From AC2028 sp002373595 (GTDB lineage Bacteria; Bacillota; Clostridia; Lachnospirales; Lachnospiraceae), in assembly GCA_946616365.1 (NCBI GenBank), contig CAMOIX010000005.1:31589-95588 (forward strand): DNA of 64,000 nucleotides. The letters are read 5' to 3'. The notes under the pieces are model-generated. The model saw only the letters and a list, made by a program, of their open reading frames with translations, ran no database searches and was not told the origin of the DNA. The position numbers and the translations under genes were made by a program. Each line of letters opens with the position of its first letter. Position 1 is the stretch's first letter. Shown here piece by piece: positions 54,615 to 63,674 of the stretch.

Positions 54615-56039
54615 ATGCCGCTTCTTTCCGCGAGGAATATAAAAAGAACATACGGATATTTAAAACGTAACGGACTTAAGGCTGCGATCGATGCAGCGAT
54701 GGAGGAGACTTCGGCCGTTATTAAGGAGGACTATGATTATATTCCTCCTTCGGAGAGTGAACTTACCAGACAGCGTGAACTCTCTGCTTTTAAAGGCGGA
54801 GGACTCAAGTTCAGCATTGTTGTGCCCGCTTACAATACCGATCCGGGATTTTTCAGGGAGTTGATAGTTTCGTGCCTGGATCAGACATATCCGTATTTTG
54901 AACTGATCATCGCGGATGCATCGACTGAGGATAACGTAAAGAATATAGTCGAAGGGTTTACTGCAGATCCCGCTACCGCGCAGAGTGCCAAGCGGATCAA
55001 GTATTTCAGACTTCCTGAGAACCTCGGCATATCTGGGAATACCAACAGGGCGATAGAGAGAGCAAAAGGTGATTATATCGTATTTCTCGATCATGACGAT
55101 CTGCTCACTCCCGACGCATTGTATGAAGTGGCAGCAGCTATAGCCCGCGAAGAAGAAAAGACCGATGAGCGTCCCGTGATGCTCTATTCGGACGAAGATA
55201 AGTATGATCCCGACGGAGACGGGTTCTTCGGTGTGAGCCGGAAACCCGAGTTCGACAGGGAGATGATCCTTACAAACAATTATATCTGTCATCTGCTCGT
55301 TACCGAGACTGCCATCACCAGGGAGCTCGGAGGCTTAAGGAGTGAATATGACGGAGCGCAGGATTACGATATCATACTGAGGATCTGGAAGAGCACACTT
55401 CTGGACAAGAAGCCCTGGTATCATAAGAGTGCGATAGTGCATATACCGAAGGTGCTTTATCACTGGAGACTAAGCAGCACATCCACCGCAGGCAATCCTT
55501 CGAGCAAACTTTATGCTTACGAAAACGGCGGAAAAGCGATAGAGGATTGTGTGAAAGCACTTGAATGGGATGCGGAAGTAGTGCCTCTGCCCCATCTCGG
55601 ATTTTATGAACTGAGATACGGACCGGATCTTTTCAATGACAGACATGATATCGGAGCTGTGGGCGGCAGAGTGTTTTCCAAGAAGCTGGTCGGAAAGAAT
55701 CTGACGATCGGCGGACTGATGGATTCTGACGGTAATGTCATATACAAGGATCTGCCGGAAGGATATTCCGGATATATGCACAGGGCGATACTCGCAAGGA
55801 GCGCTGAAGCGATAGATATAAGGTGCATGAGAGTAAGGAAAGAACTCTGGCCCTTATATATTGAGATGGTCGGAAGAGAGCCGGGCGAGGACCTGCCGGA
55901 TTCGGCGGACCCCATAGAGCTCAGCCTCAAGTTTTGCAAGGCAGTAAAAAAGATGGGATATGATCTTCTCTATTATCCCAGATGGCGTGTATATAAGAGA
56001 ATACAGAATCGAAAGACCGGTTCGGATACGGAGGAATAG
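54615..56039 (+). CDS. GT2 family glycosyltransferase
   Basis: A 474-residue protein. An N-terminal segment of about 65 residues precedes a GT-A domain (about 65-300) with FSIVVPAYNTDPGFF, FLDHDDLLTP and the YDGAQDYDIILR acceptor loop. The remaining 150 residues are a degenerate second domain lacking a DxD motif. It resembles the first half of the twin enzyme at 50786. It would add a sugar, probably rhamnose, to the polymer. The LCP gene follows after 2 bases. Confidence 0.88.
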   Translation: MPLLSARNIKRTYGYLKRNGLKAAIDAAMEETSAVIKEDYDYIPPSESELTRQRELSAFKGGGLKFSIVVPAYNTDPGFFRELIVSCLDQTYPYFELIIADASTEDNVKNIVEGFTADPATAQSAKRIKYFRLPENLGISGNTNRAIERAKGDYIVFLDHDDLLTPDALYEVAAAIAREEEKTDERPVMLYSDEDKYDPDGDGFFGVSRKPEFDREMILTNNYICHLLVTETAITRELGGLRSEYDGAQDYDIILRIWKSTLLDKKPWYHKSAIVHIPKVLYHWRLSSTSTAGNPSSKLYAYENGGKAIEDCVKALEWDAEVVPLPHLGFYELRYGPDLFNDRHDIGAVGGRVFSKKLVGKNLTIGGLMDSDGNVIYKDLPEGYSGYMHRAILARSAEAIDIRCMRVRKELWPLYIEMVGREPGEDLPDSADPIELSLKFCKAVKKMGYDLLYYPRWRVYKRIQNRKTGSDTEE

Positions 56040-56041
56040 TA

Positions 56042-57346
56042 ATGGCTGCAGGCCGTGGAGATAATCATTCATACAGGGGAGGCTCGGGAAGTGCGGGACG
56101 CACTACTCAGAGACAGGGACAGCATACCGGTACGGGACGCGGAACTTCGGGAAGCAGAAGCAGCGGCAGTTACAGGCCCTCGGGAAACGGATATGCGAGG
56201 ACCGGAAGCGGCGCCGGAGGAAGCGGCAGACAGTCTTCGTCCGGAAGCAGAAGAGCTGCGCAGGCCAGAAAGAAGAGGAAACTTGTAGTCTTTGGAATAG
56301 AGATCGCGATAATAGCTGTCATGCTGGTCGCACTTGTATTTGTGCTCAGACTGACCGACAGCGACAGTGCTCCTTTAAGAGCAACGGTCGATGATATCAC
56401 ACCCGAGAAGATCGGTGTCTCCGAGGAGATCCAGCAGAAGCTCGAAGACAAAGACGATCCGATGAATAAGTATTTGAATATCGCACTCTTTGGAGTGGAT
56501 GCTACATCTACCAGCCAGAAAGCGCTTATCAAAGGATTCAGAAGCGACTCCACCATAATAGCCAGCATCAATCTGGAGACTTATGATGTAAAGCTGCTCA
56601 GCGTGTACAGAGACACATACTTAAATCTCGGAAATGACAGCTACAATAAATGTAACGGTGCTTACTCGGCAGGGGGTGCAACACAGGCACTTACCATGCT
56701 GAACAGTAATCTCGATCTGTATATAACAAACTTTGTAACCGTGAGCTACAAAGGACTCAGCGGAGCGATAGATGCTCTCGGCGGTATCACGATAGATGTT
56801 CAGCCTGAGGAGATCCAGTATATCAACGGTTATCAGGCTTCGGTCGCAGAAGTCATGAAATGTGAATATACTCCCGTTCAGTCATCGGGACCTCAGACGC
56901 TTAACGGAATACAGGCAGCAGCTTACTGCAGAATAAGAGCGACTGCCGGCGATGATTTTAAGAGAACACAGAGACAGAGAGATGTATTGAAGCAGATGCT
57001 CATAAAGGCAAAGTCTGCTGATGCGTCAAGCCTTACCAGAGCATTCAATGCACTCTCTTCGGATGTATATACCAGCCTTGACAACGATACGGTCATTGAC
57101 ATCCTCAAGAATATTAACAGATATAATATCGTATCGGATACGGGATTCCCGAATGAAGAGATGAGAAAGACGGGAACGCTCGGAAGCAAAGGAAGCTGTG
57201 TCGTTCCCAACAATCTCGAAATGGGAGTAAAGTGGATACACGGGTATCTCTTCGATGATATGGAATATGTACCTTCGACGACAGTTATCGAGTATTCGAA
57301 CAGGATTCGCGATGATGCATCGAAATATATAAGTGATCTTAATTAG
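56042..57346 (+). CDS. LytR-CpsA-Psr family glycopolymer ligase
   Basis: A 434-residue protein. Residues 1-80 are a cytoplasmic, strongly basic Gly/Ser/Arg-rich tail; a membrane helix at about 84-105 follows. The LCP domain (about 135-400) holds LFGVDATS, FRSDSTI, the R-D-T of LLSVYRDTYL and a late YCRIRATAGDDFKRTQRQ block, all used for pyrophosphate lipid binding. LCP enzymes move glycopolymers from undecaprenyl carrier to peptidoglycan. It is the likely final step for the polymer made in this locus. Confidence 0.92.
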   Translation: MAAGRGDNHSYRGGSGSAGRTTQRQGQHTGTGRGTSGSRSSGSYRPSGNGYARTGSGAGGSGRQSSSGSRRAAQARKKRKLVVFGIEIAIIAVMLVALVFVLRLTDSDSAPLRATVDDITPEKIGVSEEIQQKLEDKDDPMNKYLNIALFGVDATSTSQKALIKGFRSDSTIIASINLETYDVKLLSVYRDTYLNLGNDSYNKCNGAYSAGGATQALTMLNSNLDLYITNFVTVSYKGLSGAIDALGGITIDVQPEEIQYINGYQASVAEVMKCEYTPVQSSGPQTLNGIQAAAYCRIRATAGDDFKRTQRQRDVLKQMLIKAKSADASSLTRAFNALSSDVYTSLDNDTVIDILKNINRYNIVSDTGFPNEEMRKTGTLGSKGSCVVPNNLEMGVKWIHGYLFDDMEYVPSTTVIEYSNRIRDDASKYISDLN

Positions 57347-57367
57347 TACAGTGTTAGGAGTGATCGT

Positions 57368-59236
57368 ATGTGCGGAATAGTTGGATATGTAGGAAAGAAA
57401 CAGGCTGCGCCCATCCTTTTGGAGGGACTGTCAAAGCTTGAGTACCGGGGATATGATTCTGCAGGACTTGCCGTAAGGGATGGCAAAGGACTTGCTGAAG
57501 TAGTAAAGGAAAAGGGTAAACTCAAGGAACTCTCCGATAAGGTAGACGGAGGAAGAGCTCTTAAGGGTAATTGCGGTATAGGTCACACCAGATGGGCCAC
57601 TCACGGTGAACCCAGCCAGATCAATGCACATCCTCATGTCAGCGGCAACTGCACGCGTTCGGGTTCCGGCGCCGTTGAAAGTGAAGTCGTAGGTGTTCAC
57701 AACGGTATTATAGAGAATTATCAGGAGCTTCGCGATAAGCTCTTAAGACACGGTTATCAGTTCTATTCACAGACCGATACCGAGGTAGTTATCAAACTGA
57801 TCGATTACTATTATAAGAAATACAAGATGGGTCCCGTTGATGCTCTTGCCAAGACGATGGTGAGAGTAAGAGGATCATATGCACTTGAAGTAATGTTCAC
57901 CGACCATCCGGGAGAGATCTGGGTAGCCAGAAAGGAAAGCCCGATGATCATCGGTATTGCCGACGGAGACTGCTATGTCGCATCCGATGTTCCTGCGATC
58001 CTTAAGTATACGAGACAGGTTTATTACATCGGCAACCTTGAGATGGCTAAGCTCGCAGACGGCAAGGCTACATTCTACAATCTCGACGGTGATGAGATAA
58101 CCAAGGAACTGACCGAGATCAACTGGGATGCTGAAGCTGCAGAGAAGGGCGGATTCGAGCATTTCATGATCAAAGAGATCCATGAGCAGCCCAGGGCCGT
58201 AGAGGATACCTTATCAAGCGTCTGCAAAAAGGATACGATCGATCTCTCCGGAGTAGGACTCTCGGATGATGAGATAAAGAAGATATCACAGATCACCATC
58301 GTTGCCTGCGGAAGCGCATGGCATGCGGGTATGGTGGGACAGTATGTCATAGAGGATCTTGTAAGGATCCCCGTCAGAGTGGAGCTCGCTTCCGAATTCA
58401 GATACAGGAAGCCGATCCTTTCTCCCGACCAGCTTGTTGTAGTCATCAGCCAGTCGGGTGAGACGGCAGATTCGCTCGCGGCACTTAGAGAAGCTAAGTC
58501 GCAGGGGATAAAGACTCTTGGGATAGTAAATGTGGTTGGATCTTCCATAGCCAGAGAAGCGGACAATGTCTTCTATACTATGGCGGGACCGGAGATAAGC
58601 GTTGCTACCACCAAAGCGTATTCCGCACAGCTCATCGCAATGTACTGCCTTGCTGTTGCTTTTGCAAAGATAAAGGGCAACCTGGATGATAAGAAATATA
58701 AAGAACTGATCGAGGAGATGAAGACCATCCCCGACAAGATAGGAAATATCCTGCTGGATAAGGAGAGGATACAGTGGTTTGCTTCCAAATACGCAAATGC
58801 ACATGATATCTTCTTTATAGGAAGAGGCATTGACTATGCAGTCAGCCTTGAGGGAAGTCTTAAGTTAAAGGAGATAAGCTATATTCACTCCGAGGCGTAT
58901 GCCGCAGGGGAGTTAAAGCACGGTACCATCAGCCTCATAGAGGACGGTACGCTCGTGGTGGGTGTTCTCACACAGCCTGATCTGTATGAGAAGACCGTCA
59001 GCAATATGGTCGAGTGCAAATCAAGAGGAGCTTACCTGTACGGTCTGACCATGGCAGGCAATTACAAGACCGAGGATACCTGCAATTTTGTATCGTATAT
59101 TCCCAAGATAGATGAGCACTTCGCGGCAAGCCTTGCCGTAGTGCCGCTTCAGCTCCTTGGTTATTATGTTTCCGTAGCCAAGGGACTCGATGTCGACAAG
59201 CCGAGAAACCTTGCCAAGTCGGTAACCGTTGAGTGA
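57368..59236 (+). CDS. glmS: Glutamine-fructose-6-phosphate aminotransferase, isomerising
   Basis: A 622-residue enzyme. The processed N-terminal CGIVGYVG gives the catalytic Cys of the glutaminase domain (about 1-240); two SIS isomerase domains follow, with SQSGETADS and the C-terminal KPRNLAKSVTVE. It makes glucosamine-6-phosphate for peptidoglycan and aminosugars. A TTAGGAGTGAT site precedes the ATG. The gap to the LCP gene is 21 bases, so there is no room for a glmS ribozyme. Confidence 0.97.
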   Translation: MCGIVGYVGKKQAAPILLEGLSKLEYRGYDSAGLAVRDGKGLAEVVKEKGKLKELSDKVDGGRALKGNCGIGHTRWATHGEPSQINAHPHVSGNCTRSGSGAVESEVVGVHNGIIENYQELRDKLLRHGYQFYSQTDTEVVIKLIDYYYKKYKMGPVDALAKTMVRVRGSYALEVMFTDHPGEIWVARKESPMIIGIADGDCYVASDVPAILKYTRQVYYIGNLEMAKLADGKATFYNLDGDEITKELTEINWDAEAAEKGGFEHFMIKEIHEQPRAVEDTLSSVCKKDTIDLSGVGLSDDEIKKISQITIVACGSAWHAGMVGQYVIEDLVRIPVRVELASEFRYRKPILSPDQLVVVISQSGETADSLAALREAKSQGIKTLGIVNVVGSSIAREADNVFYTMAGPEISVATTKAYSAQLIAMYCLAVAFAKIKGNLDDKKYKELIEEMKTIPDKIGNILLDKERIQWFASKYANAHDIFFIGRGIDYAVSLEGSLKLKEISYIHSEAYAAGELKHGTISLIEDGTLVVGVLTQPDLYEKTVSNMVECKSRGAYLYGLTMAGNYKTEDTCNFVSYIPKIDEHFAASLAVVPLQLLGYYVSVAKGLDVDKPRNLAKSVTVE

Positions 59237-59264
59237 GCGCAGGACAGCTGTTAAGGAGAGTCAT

Positions 59265-60887
59265 ATGAAAAAGAACAAAAGAACAACAGACAGTTTGATG
59301 TTCAAATTTTCAATAATGTTTGTCGCGCTCACTGTGGCGATCCTTGCTGTGGCAGGTGTGGCAACATACTTTTCGCAGATGCGCCTGTACAAGAAACAGT
59401 GCGAGAACAGAGTGCGCAATGTAGGTGTATATCTGTCCGAATTGATGAAAGCCGAGGGCGATATCATCATTGATTACAGGAATTATTTCATGAAGCATTA
59501 CAAAGAGATGGATATCCCTATCGATATCGACAATTACGCAGAGGTAAGAAAGGATTTCGAAGAAGCCTTCATTGAAAAATATCCGGGTAAGGTATTTGAT
59601 AAAGATATCAAATTCGAGGATATGGATCCCGAAGTGCAGAAGGCCTTCATCATAGATACTCACGTATACTGGCTGCTTACATTTGAAAAGGCGCGCGAGG
59701 TATATGATCTTCCTTATACATATTTCCTTGTTATGGCTGACAGTCAGGACACCATCGACAAGATGGGATATGATGTTGAATTCGTCCAGGGCGAAGGCAA
59801 GGAAGACCGTGACAATGTCGTTTATATGATAGACGGAGAGAGAACCGAGAGAGATGACAGCGGATATATGTATCTCGGAGATACCTATTACAATCCCCGT
59901 GAAAAATACGGTATCATGTGGAAAACATGGGATACCGGTGAGAAACAGGACGGATACATGGAGTGGGATAACGCATGGGGACATACCTACGGATATTACA
60001 CGCCCCTTGTCATAAACGGAGAGAAAGTAGGACTTGTTGTATCTGAGGTTGACGTTGCGAGCGTAAACCATGACATAATGCAGAATACGATCAAACAGCT
60101 TGGTATCATTGTTTCTGTTTTCATTCTCGGACTTGTGATCATGCTTATGGTCATCAAAGCCAGATTTGTAAGCAGGACAGGATTCCTTGAGAGCAAGATC
60201 GCAGAGTATTCCAAGAGCAAGGACCCCAGGATGGCCGAGGTCATAAGGAAGCATTTCAACGGAAAGGATGAGCTCGATTCACTGGGCGGACAGTTTGCCG
60301 GTATGATAACCGATCTGACCAGTCATATCGATAATCTGATCAAGACTTCGAATGAACTCAGAAACAGTCAGATGCGTGCGGAAGAGATGACGGAACTCGC
60401 CAACAAAGACGCACTTACCGGCATCAGAAATAAGAACGCATACGACAACGAGATACAGAAGCTTCAGTTGGCTCTGGATAACGGAGAGACTGCTTTCGGT
60501 CTCGGAATGGTAGATCTCAATTTCCTCAAATCGATAAATGACAACTACGGCCATGAAAAGGGAAATGTTGCGATCAAGCTTCTCTGCCGCATTGTTTGTA
60601 CAACATTCGATCATTCTCCCGTATTCAGGATAGGTGGAGATGAGTTTGTCATTGTTCTCAAGAATGCTGATTTCAGGATCAGGGATGAGCTGGTTAAGAA
60701 GTTTGAAGACCAGCTGAATGAGATAGCTAACGATGAGAGCCGTGATCCCTGGGAGAGAGTATCTGCTGCGATCGGTATCGCAGTCTACGATCCCGAGAAG
60801 GATAAAGATGTACAGAGCGTGTTCAGGCGTGCCGATGAGGCAATGTATGCACGTAAAAAGGAAATGAAGACCATGAGACAGGAATAA
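59265..60887 (+). CDS. Membrane diguanylate cyclase with extracytoplasmic sensor
   Basis: The start at 59265 (MKKNKRTTD) has AAGGAGAG upstream; it gives 540 residues. A first helix (about 15-37) and a second (about 285-305) enclose a large outer sensor domain of about 245 residues; a short linker then leads to GGDEF. The active motif is G457-G458-D459-E460-F461. No RxxD inhibitory site is visible at the usual place. It is the second cyclic di-GMP synthase in the window. It follows glmS by 28 bases and is closed by a terminator. Confidence 0.88.
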   Translation: MKKNKRTTDSLMFKFSIMFVALTVAILAVAGVATYFSQMRLYKKQCENRVRNVGVYLSELMKAEGDIIIDYRNYFMKHYKEMDIPIDIDNYAEVRKDFEEAFIEKYPGKVFDKDIKFEDMDPEVQKAFIIDTHVYWLLTFEKAREVYDLPYTYFLVMADSQDTIDKMGYDVEFVQGEGKEDRDNVVYMIDGERTERDDSGYMYLGDTYYNPREKYGIMWKTWDTGEKQDGYMEWDNAWGHTYGYYTPLVINGEKVGLVVSEVDVASVNHDIMQNTIKQLGIIVSVFILGLVIMLMVIKARFVSRTGFLESKIAEYSKSKDPRMAEVIRKHFNGKDELDSLGGQFAGMITDLTSHIDNLIKTSNELRNSQMRAEEMTELANKDALTGIRNKNAYDNEIQKLQLALDNGETAFGLGMVDLNFLKSINDNYGHEKGNVAIKLLCRIVCTTFDHSPVFRIGGDEFVIVLKNADFRIRDELVKKFEDQLNEIANDESRDPWERVSAAIGIAVYDPEKDKDVQSVFRRADEAMYARKKEMKTMRQE

Positions 60888-60920
60888 GCCTGACAAAACA
60901 GAGAAACCGGATAGGATCAG

Positions 60921-60952
60921 CTGCCGTGAGATACAGTCACGGCAGTTTTTTT
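60921..60952 (+). terminator. Intrinsic terminator after the second diguanylate cyclase
   Basis: CTGCCGTGA (60921-60929) pairs with TCACGGCAG (60937-60945), followed by seven T. Confidence 0.93.
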
Positions 60953-61001
60953 GTGCAATTTTACCAAAAAAGTCACCGAAAAGATGAGTTATTATGCCAA
61001 G

Positions 61002-61030
61002 TTGCAATAAAAATGGATTTGTGTTTTAAT
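61002..61030 (+). promoter_or_regulatory. Sigma-A promoter of the GntR-sugar transporter operon
   Basis: TTGCAA at 61002-61007 and TTTAAT at 61025-61030 with a 17-base spacer, about 65 bases before the regulator gene. A repeated operator-like sequence starts 6 bases after the -10 box. Confidence 0.65.
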
Positions 61031-61035
61031 GAACT

Positions 61036-61059
61036 AGTACACAAGTAAACAAGTAGACA
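61036..61059 (+). promoter_or_regulatory. Three tandem 8-bp repeats, candidate GntR operator
   Basis: AGTACACA, AGTAAACA and AGTAGACA lie head to tail, covering the predicted transcription start. The position suggests repression by the regulator encoded next; this is inference. Confidence 0.5.
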
Positions 61060-61094
61060 ACATATAACTACAGGCAAGGTATAGGAACCGGTAA

Positions 61095-61769
61095 ATGGTT
61101 ATCGAGGAAAGGTACCCGAGCGAAACCGCTAGGGATTACGCATTCAGAACACTAAAAGAAAATATCGTTTCTCTCGAGTTAAAGCCCGGTACGCTTGTTT
61201 CTGAGAATGAACTGGCAAGTAAGATGGGGCTGTCCAGGACTCCCGTAAGGGAAGCGTTGAACGACCTGTGCAGAGCATCGATAGTCGAGACTTATCCCCA
61301 GAGAGGATCCTTTGTATCACTCATAGATCCGCAGATGGTTGAAGAGTCAAGATTCTTAAGAAAGATATTGGACATAGCCGTTATAAAGCTGGCATGCGCC
61401 GAGACCGCACCGGAAACTCTCAAAAAGATGGAAGAGAACATTGACCTTCAGGAGTATTACCTGTCAAAGGAAAATGCTGAAAAGATATATGTTCTCGACA
61501 ACGAATTCCATAAGCTCATCTATGAAGCTGCACGCAAGGAATTCATCTATGATATCAGATCTACGGTAATGATCCATTTCGACAGGGTACGAACTCTTTC
61601 GGTCGAAACGGTAAAGGATATGAAGATAGTGGCTGATCACAGCGGAATGCTCGCAGCAATCAAGGAACATGATGAGCAGAAGGCAGTCGCTCTTGTAGAG
61701 AAACATCTTTCCAGATACAGCTTTGATGCTGAACAGATCAGAGCCAAGGCTCCGGAGTATTTCAAGTAA
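61095..61769 (+). CDS. GntR family regulator, FadR (FCD) subfamily
   Basis: A 224-residue protein: an N-terminal winged helix (about 10-75, SENELASKMGLSRTPVREALNDL) and a C-terminal all-helical FCD domain (about 85-215). Metal or ligand residues are likely in DNEFHKLIYE, DHSGML and VEKHLSRY. It should control the sugar transporter genes downstream, probably in response to a sugar acid or similar ligand. It is the first gene of the operon, 20 bases before the permease gene. Confidence 0.9.
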   Translation: MVIEERYPSETARDYAFRTLKENIVSLELKPGTLVSENELASKMGLSRTPVREALNDLCRASIVETYPQRGSFVSLIDPQMVEESRFLRKILDIAVIKLACAETAPETLKKMEENIDLQEYYLSKENAEKIYVLDNEFHKLIYEAARKEFIYDIRSTVMIHFDRVRTLSVETVKDMKIVADHSGMLAAIKEHDEQKAVALVEKHLSRYSFDAEQIRAKAPEYFK

Positions 61770-61789
61770 AGGAGGCGTTCGTTACAGGT

Positions 61790-62749
61790 ATGGCGAAAGA
61801 GAAGATAAAGAAAGGCCCGAAGAAGAAATTCAATAAGAACTATATAAAGAGATATTGGCAGCTGTATGCTCTGCTTCTTCTGCCTATGGTCTATCTCCTT
61901 ATATTCAAGTATCTCCCTATGAGGTACATCATCCTTGCTTTTAAGGAATATAAGCTCAATATGCCGCTCTCCGAGATGCCCTGGGCAAATAACAGGGGAG
62001 AGACCGATGTATTCAAATACTTCAAGATGGCATTCGGAAATATCGACTTCATACGTGCACTTTGGAATACCTTAAAGCTCAATCTCCTTGATCTCGTAAT
62101 GGGATTCCCGGCACCCATTATCTTTGCGCTTATACTTAACGAGCTGCGCTTCAAGAAATTCAAGAAGGTCGTTCAGACTATAGCATATATGCCCCACTTC
62201 CTTTCGTGGGTCATCATCGCAAGTCTCTGCACACAGCTCTTTGCACCTACTGACGGACTTATCAATAATGTCATCACTCATCTCGGCGGAACATCGATAC
62301 CTTTCCTTGATGATCCGTCACACTGGGTAAGAACATACGTATCTGCCGGTGTTTGGCAGAACTTTGGATGGGGATCCATCATATATCTCGCCGCTATAGC
62401 AGGTATCAACCCCGAGCTCTACGAGGCAGCATCGGTTGACGGCGCGGGAAGATTTAAGAAGATGTGGCACATAACACTTCCCGGCATTAAGCCCACGATT
62501 GTCGTACTTCTTATCATGAACCTCGGATATATCATGGGAGGCGGCTTCGAGAGACCTTTCGCAATGAAGAACAATCTCGTCATGAATGTGGCTGAAGTTA
62601 TCGCGACATTCGTATATAAAGTAGGTATCCAGCAGCTCAAGATATCTCTCACGACTGCGGTAGGACTTTTCCAATCCGTTGTCGGACTGTTCTTCCTTCT
62701 GTCTGCGAATGCTATATCACGCAAACTCGGTGAAAGGGGGATCTGGTAA
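61790..62749 (+). CDS. Carbohydrate ABC permease, LplB-like
   Basis: A 319-residue membrane protein with a basic N-terminus and six membrane helices. The cytoplasmic EAA loop reads NPELYEAASVDGAGRFKKMW, where the ATPase docks. LplB-type permeases import complex or oligomeric sugars. The second permease gene begins at the last base of this one. Confidence 0.93.
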   Translation: MAKEKIKKGPKKKFNKNYIKRYWQLYALLLLPMVYLLIFKYLPMRYIILAFKEYKLNMPLSEMPWANNRGETDVFKYFKMAFGNIDFIRALWNTLKLNLLDLVMGFPAPIIFALILNELRFKKFKKVVQTIAYMPHFLSWVIIASLCTQLFAPTDGLINNVITHLGGTSIPFLDDPSHWVRTYVSAGVWQNFGWGSIIYLAAIAGINPELYEAASVDGAGRFKKMWHITLPGIKPTIVVLLIMNLGYIMGGGFERPFAMKNNLVMNVAEVIATFVYKVGIQQLKISLTTAVGLFQSVVGLFFLLSANAISRKLGERGIW

Positions 62750-63624
62750 TGAAAGTAAGATCTACAAGCTCCAAGATCGGAGACTGGGTATTTGTAATAA
62801 TATGTGTGCTTATAAGTATCATATGCGTATTACCCATGATACATCTGGCAGCGAAGTCCCTTTCCGATACTGCTTTTCTGATAAGACATGAAGTATTCCT
62901 GTGGCCGAAGGGATTCAATCTGGATGCTTACAAAACTGTACTCAGCGATGCAAAGTATCAGAGAGCGTTTATCTGGACAGCATTCCTCACTCTGGTCTGC
63001 ACAATGCTTTCGCTCTTTATGACCGCACTCTGTGCATACCCGCTGATCTTCCCCAATCTCAAAGGAAGAGGACTGATCAATGTATTTATCACGATCACGA
63101 TGTTCTTCAACGCAGGAACGATTCCTAACTACCTGCTGATGAACGACCTGAATCTCCTTGAGAACCCGCTCGTACTTATCATTCCCGGATGTATGAGCGT
63201 GTATAACATGATCATCATGAGGAGTTTCTTCTACGGCATACCGGATTCGCTTCGTGAATCCGCTGAGATAGACGGAGCAAGCTTTGTTAAGATCCTTACC
63301 AGGATATATGTTCCGCTTTCAAAGCCGGTGTTTGCATCACTCGCACTTTTCTATGCGGTAGGAAGATGGAACGGATACGGTGATGCACTCATGTACATCA
63401 AGACAAACAAGAATTTCTTCCCGCTGCAGCTCCTTCTCTACAACATACTTAACAATGCCAACTCTGTAGAGGTCGCAGCACAGGAGGGATTCATGCAGCC
63501 CGGATTACAGGATTCGCTTAAGTCCGCAACGGTTATGTTCGCAACGGTGCCGATCCTGCTCATCTATCCCTGGTTGCAGAAGTATTTCATCGCCGGAGTA
63601 TCACTCGGCGCGGTCAAGGAATAA
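62749..63624 (+). CDS. Carbohydrate ABC permease, YtcP-like
   Basis: A 291-residue membrane protein with six helices and the EAA loop DSLRESAEIDGASFVKIL. It pairs with the preceding permease. No ATPase gene is seen in this operon inside the window; such systems often share an MsmX-type ATPase encoded elsewhere. The lipoprotein gene follows after 50 bases. Confidence 0.93.
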   Translation: MKVRSTSSKIGDWVFVIICVLISIICVLPMIHLAAKSLSDTAFLIRHEVFLWPKGFNLDAYKTVLSDAKYQRAFIWTAFLTLVCTMLSLFMTALCAYPLIFPNLKGRGLINVFITITMFFNAGTIPNYLLMNDLNLLENPLVLIIPGCMSVYNMIIMRSFFYGIPDSLRESAEIDGASFVKILTRIYVPLSKPVFASLALFYAVGRWNGYGDALMYIKTNKNFFPLQLLLYNILNNANSVEVAAQEGFMQPGLQDSLKSATVMFATVPILLIYPWLQKYFIAGVSLGAVKE

Positions 63625-63674
63625 ACGCCGGAAGGGCCGACGTTATTCATACACATTTTTAAAGGAGGATAAAA

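Noticed and set aside
57347..57367. A glmS ribozyme upstream of glmS
   Set aside because: Only 21 bases separate the gene from the LCP stop codon, and no ribozyme core sequence is seen.
59310..60254. A 314-codon minus-strand frame opposite the second diguanylate cyclase
   Set aside because: The opposite strand has clear domains and a ribosome binding site; this frame has neither.
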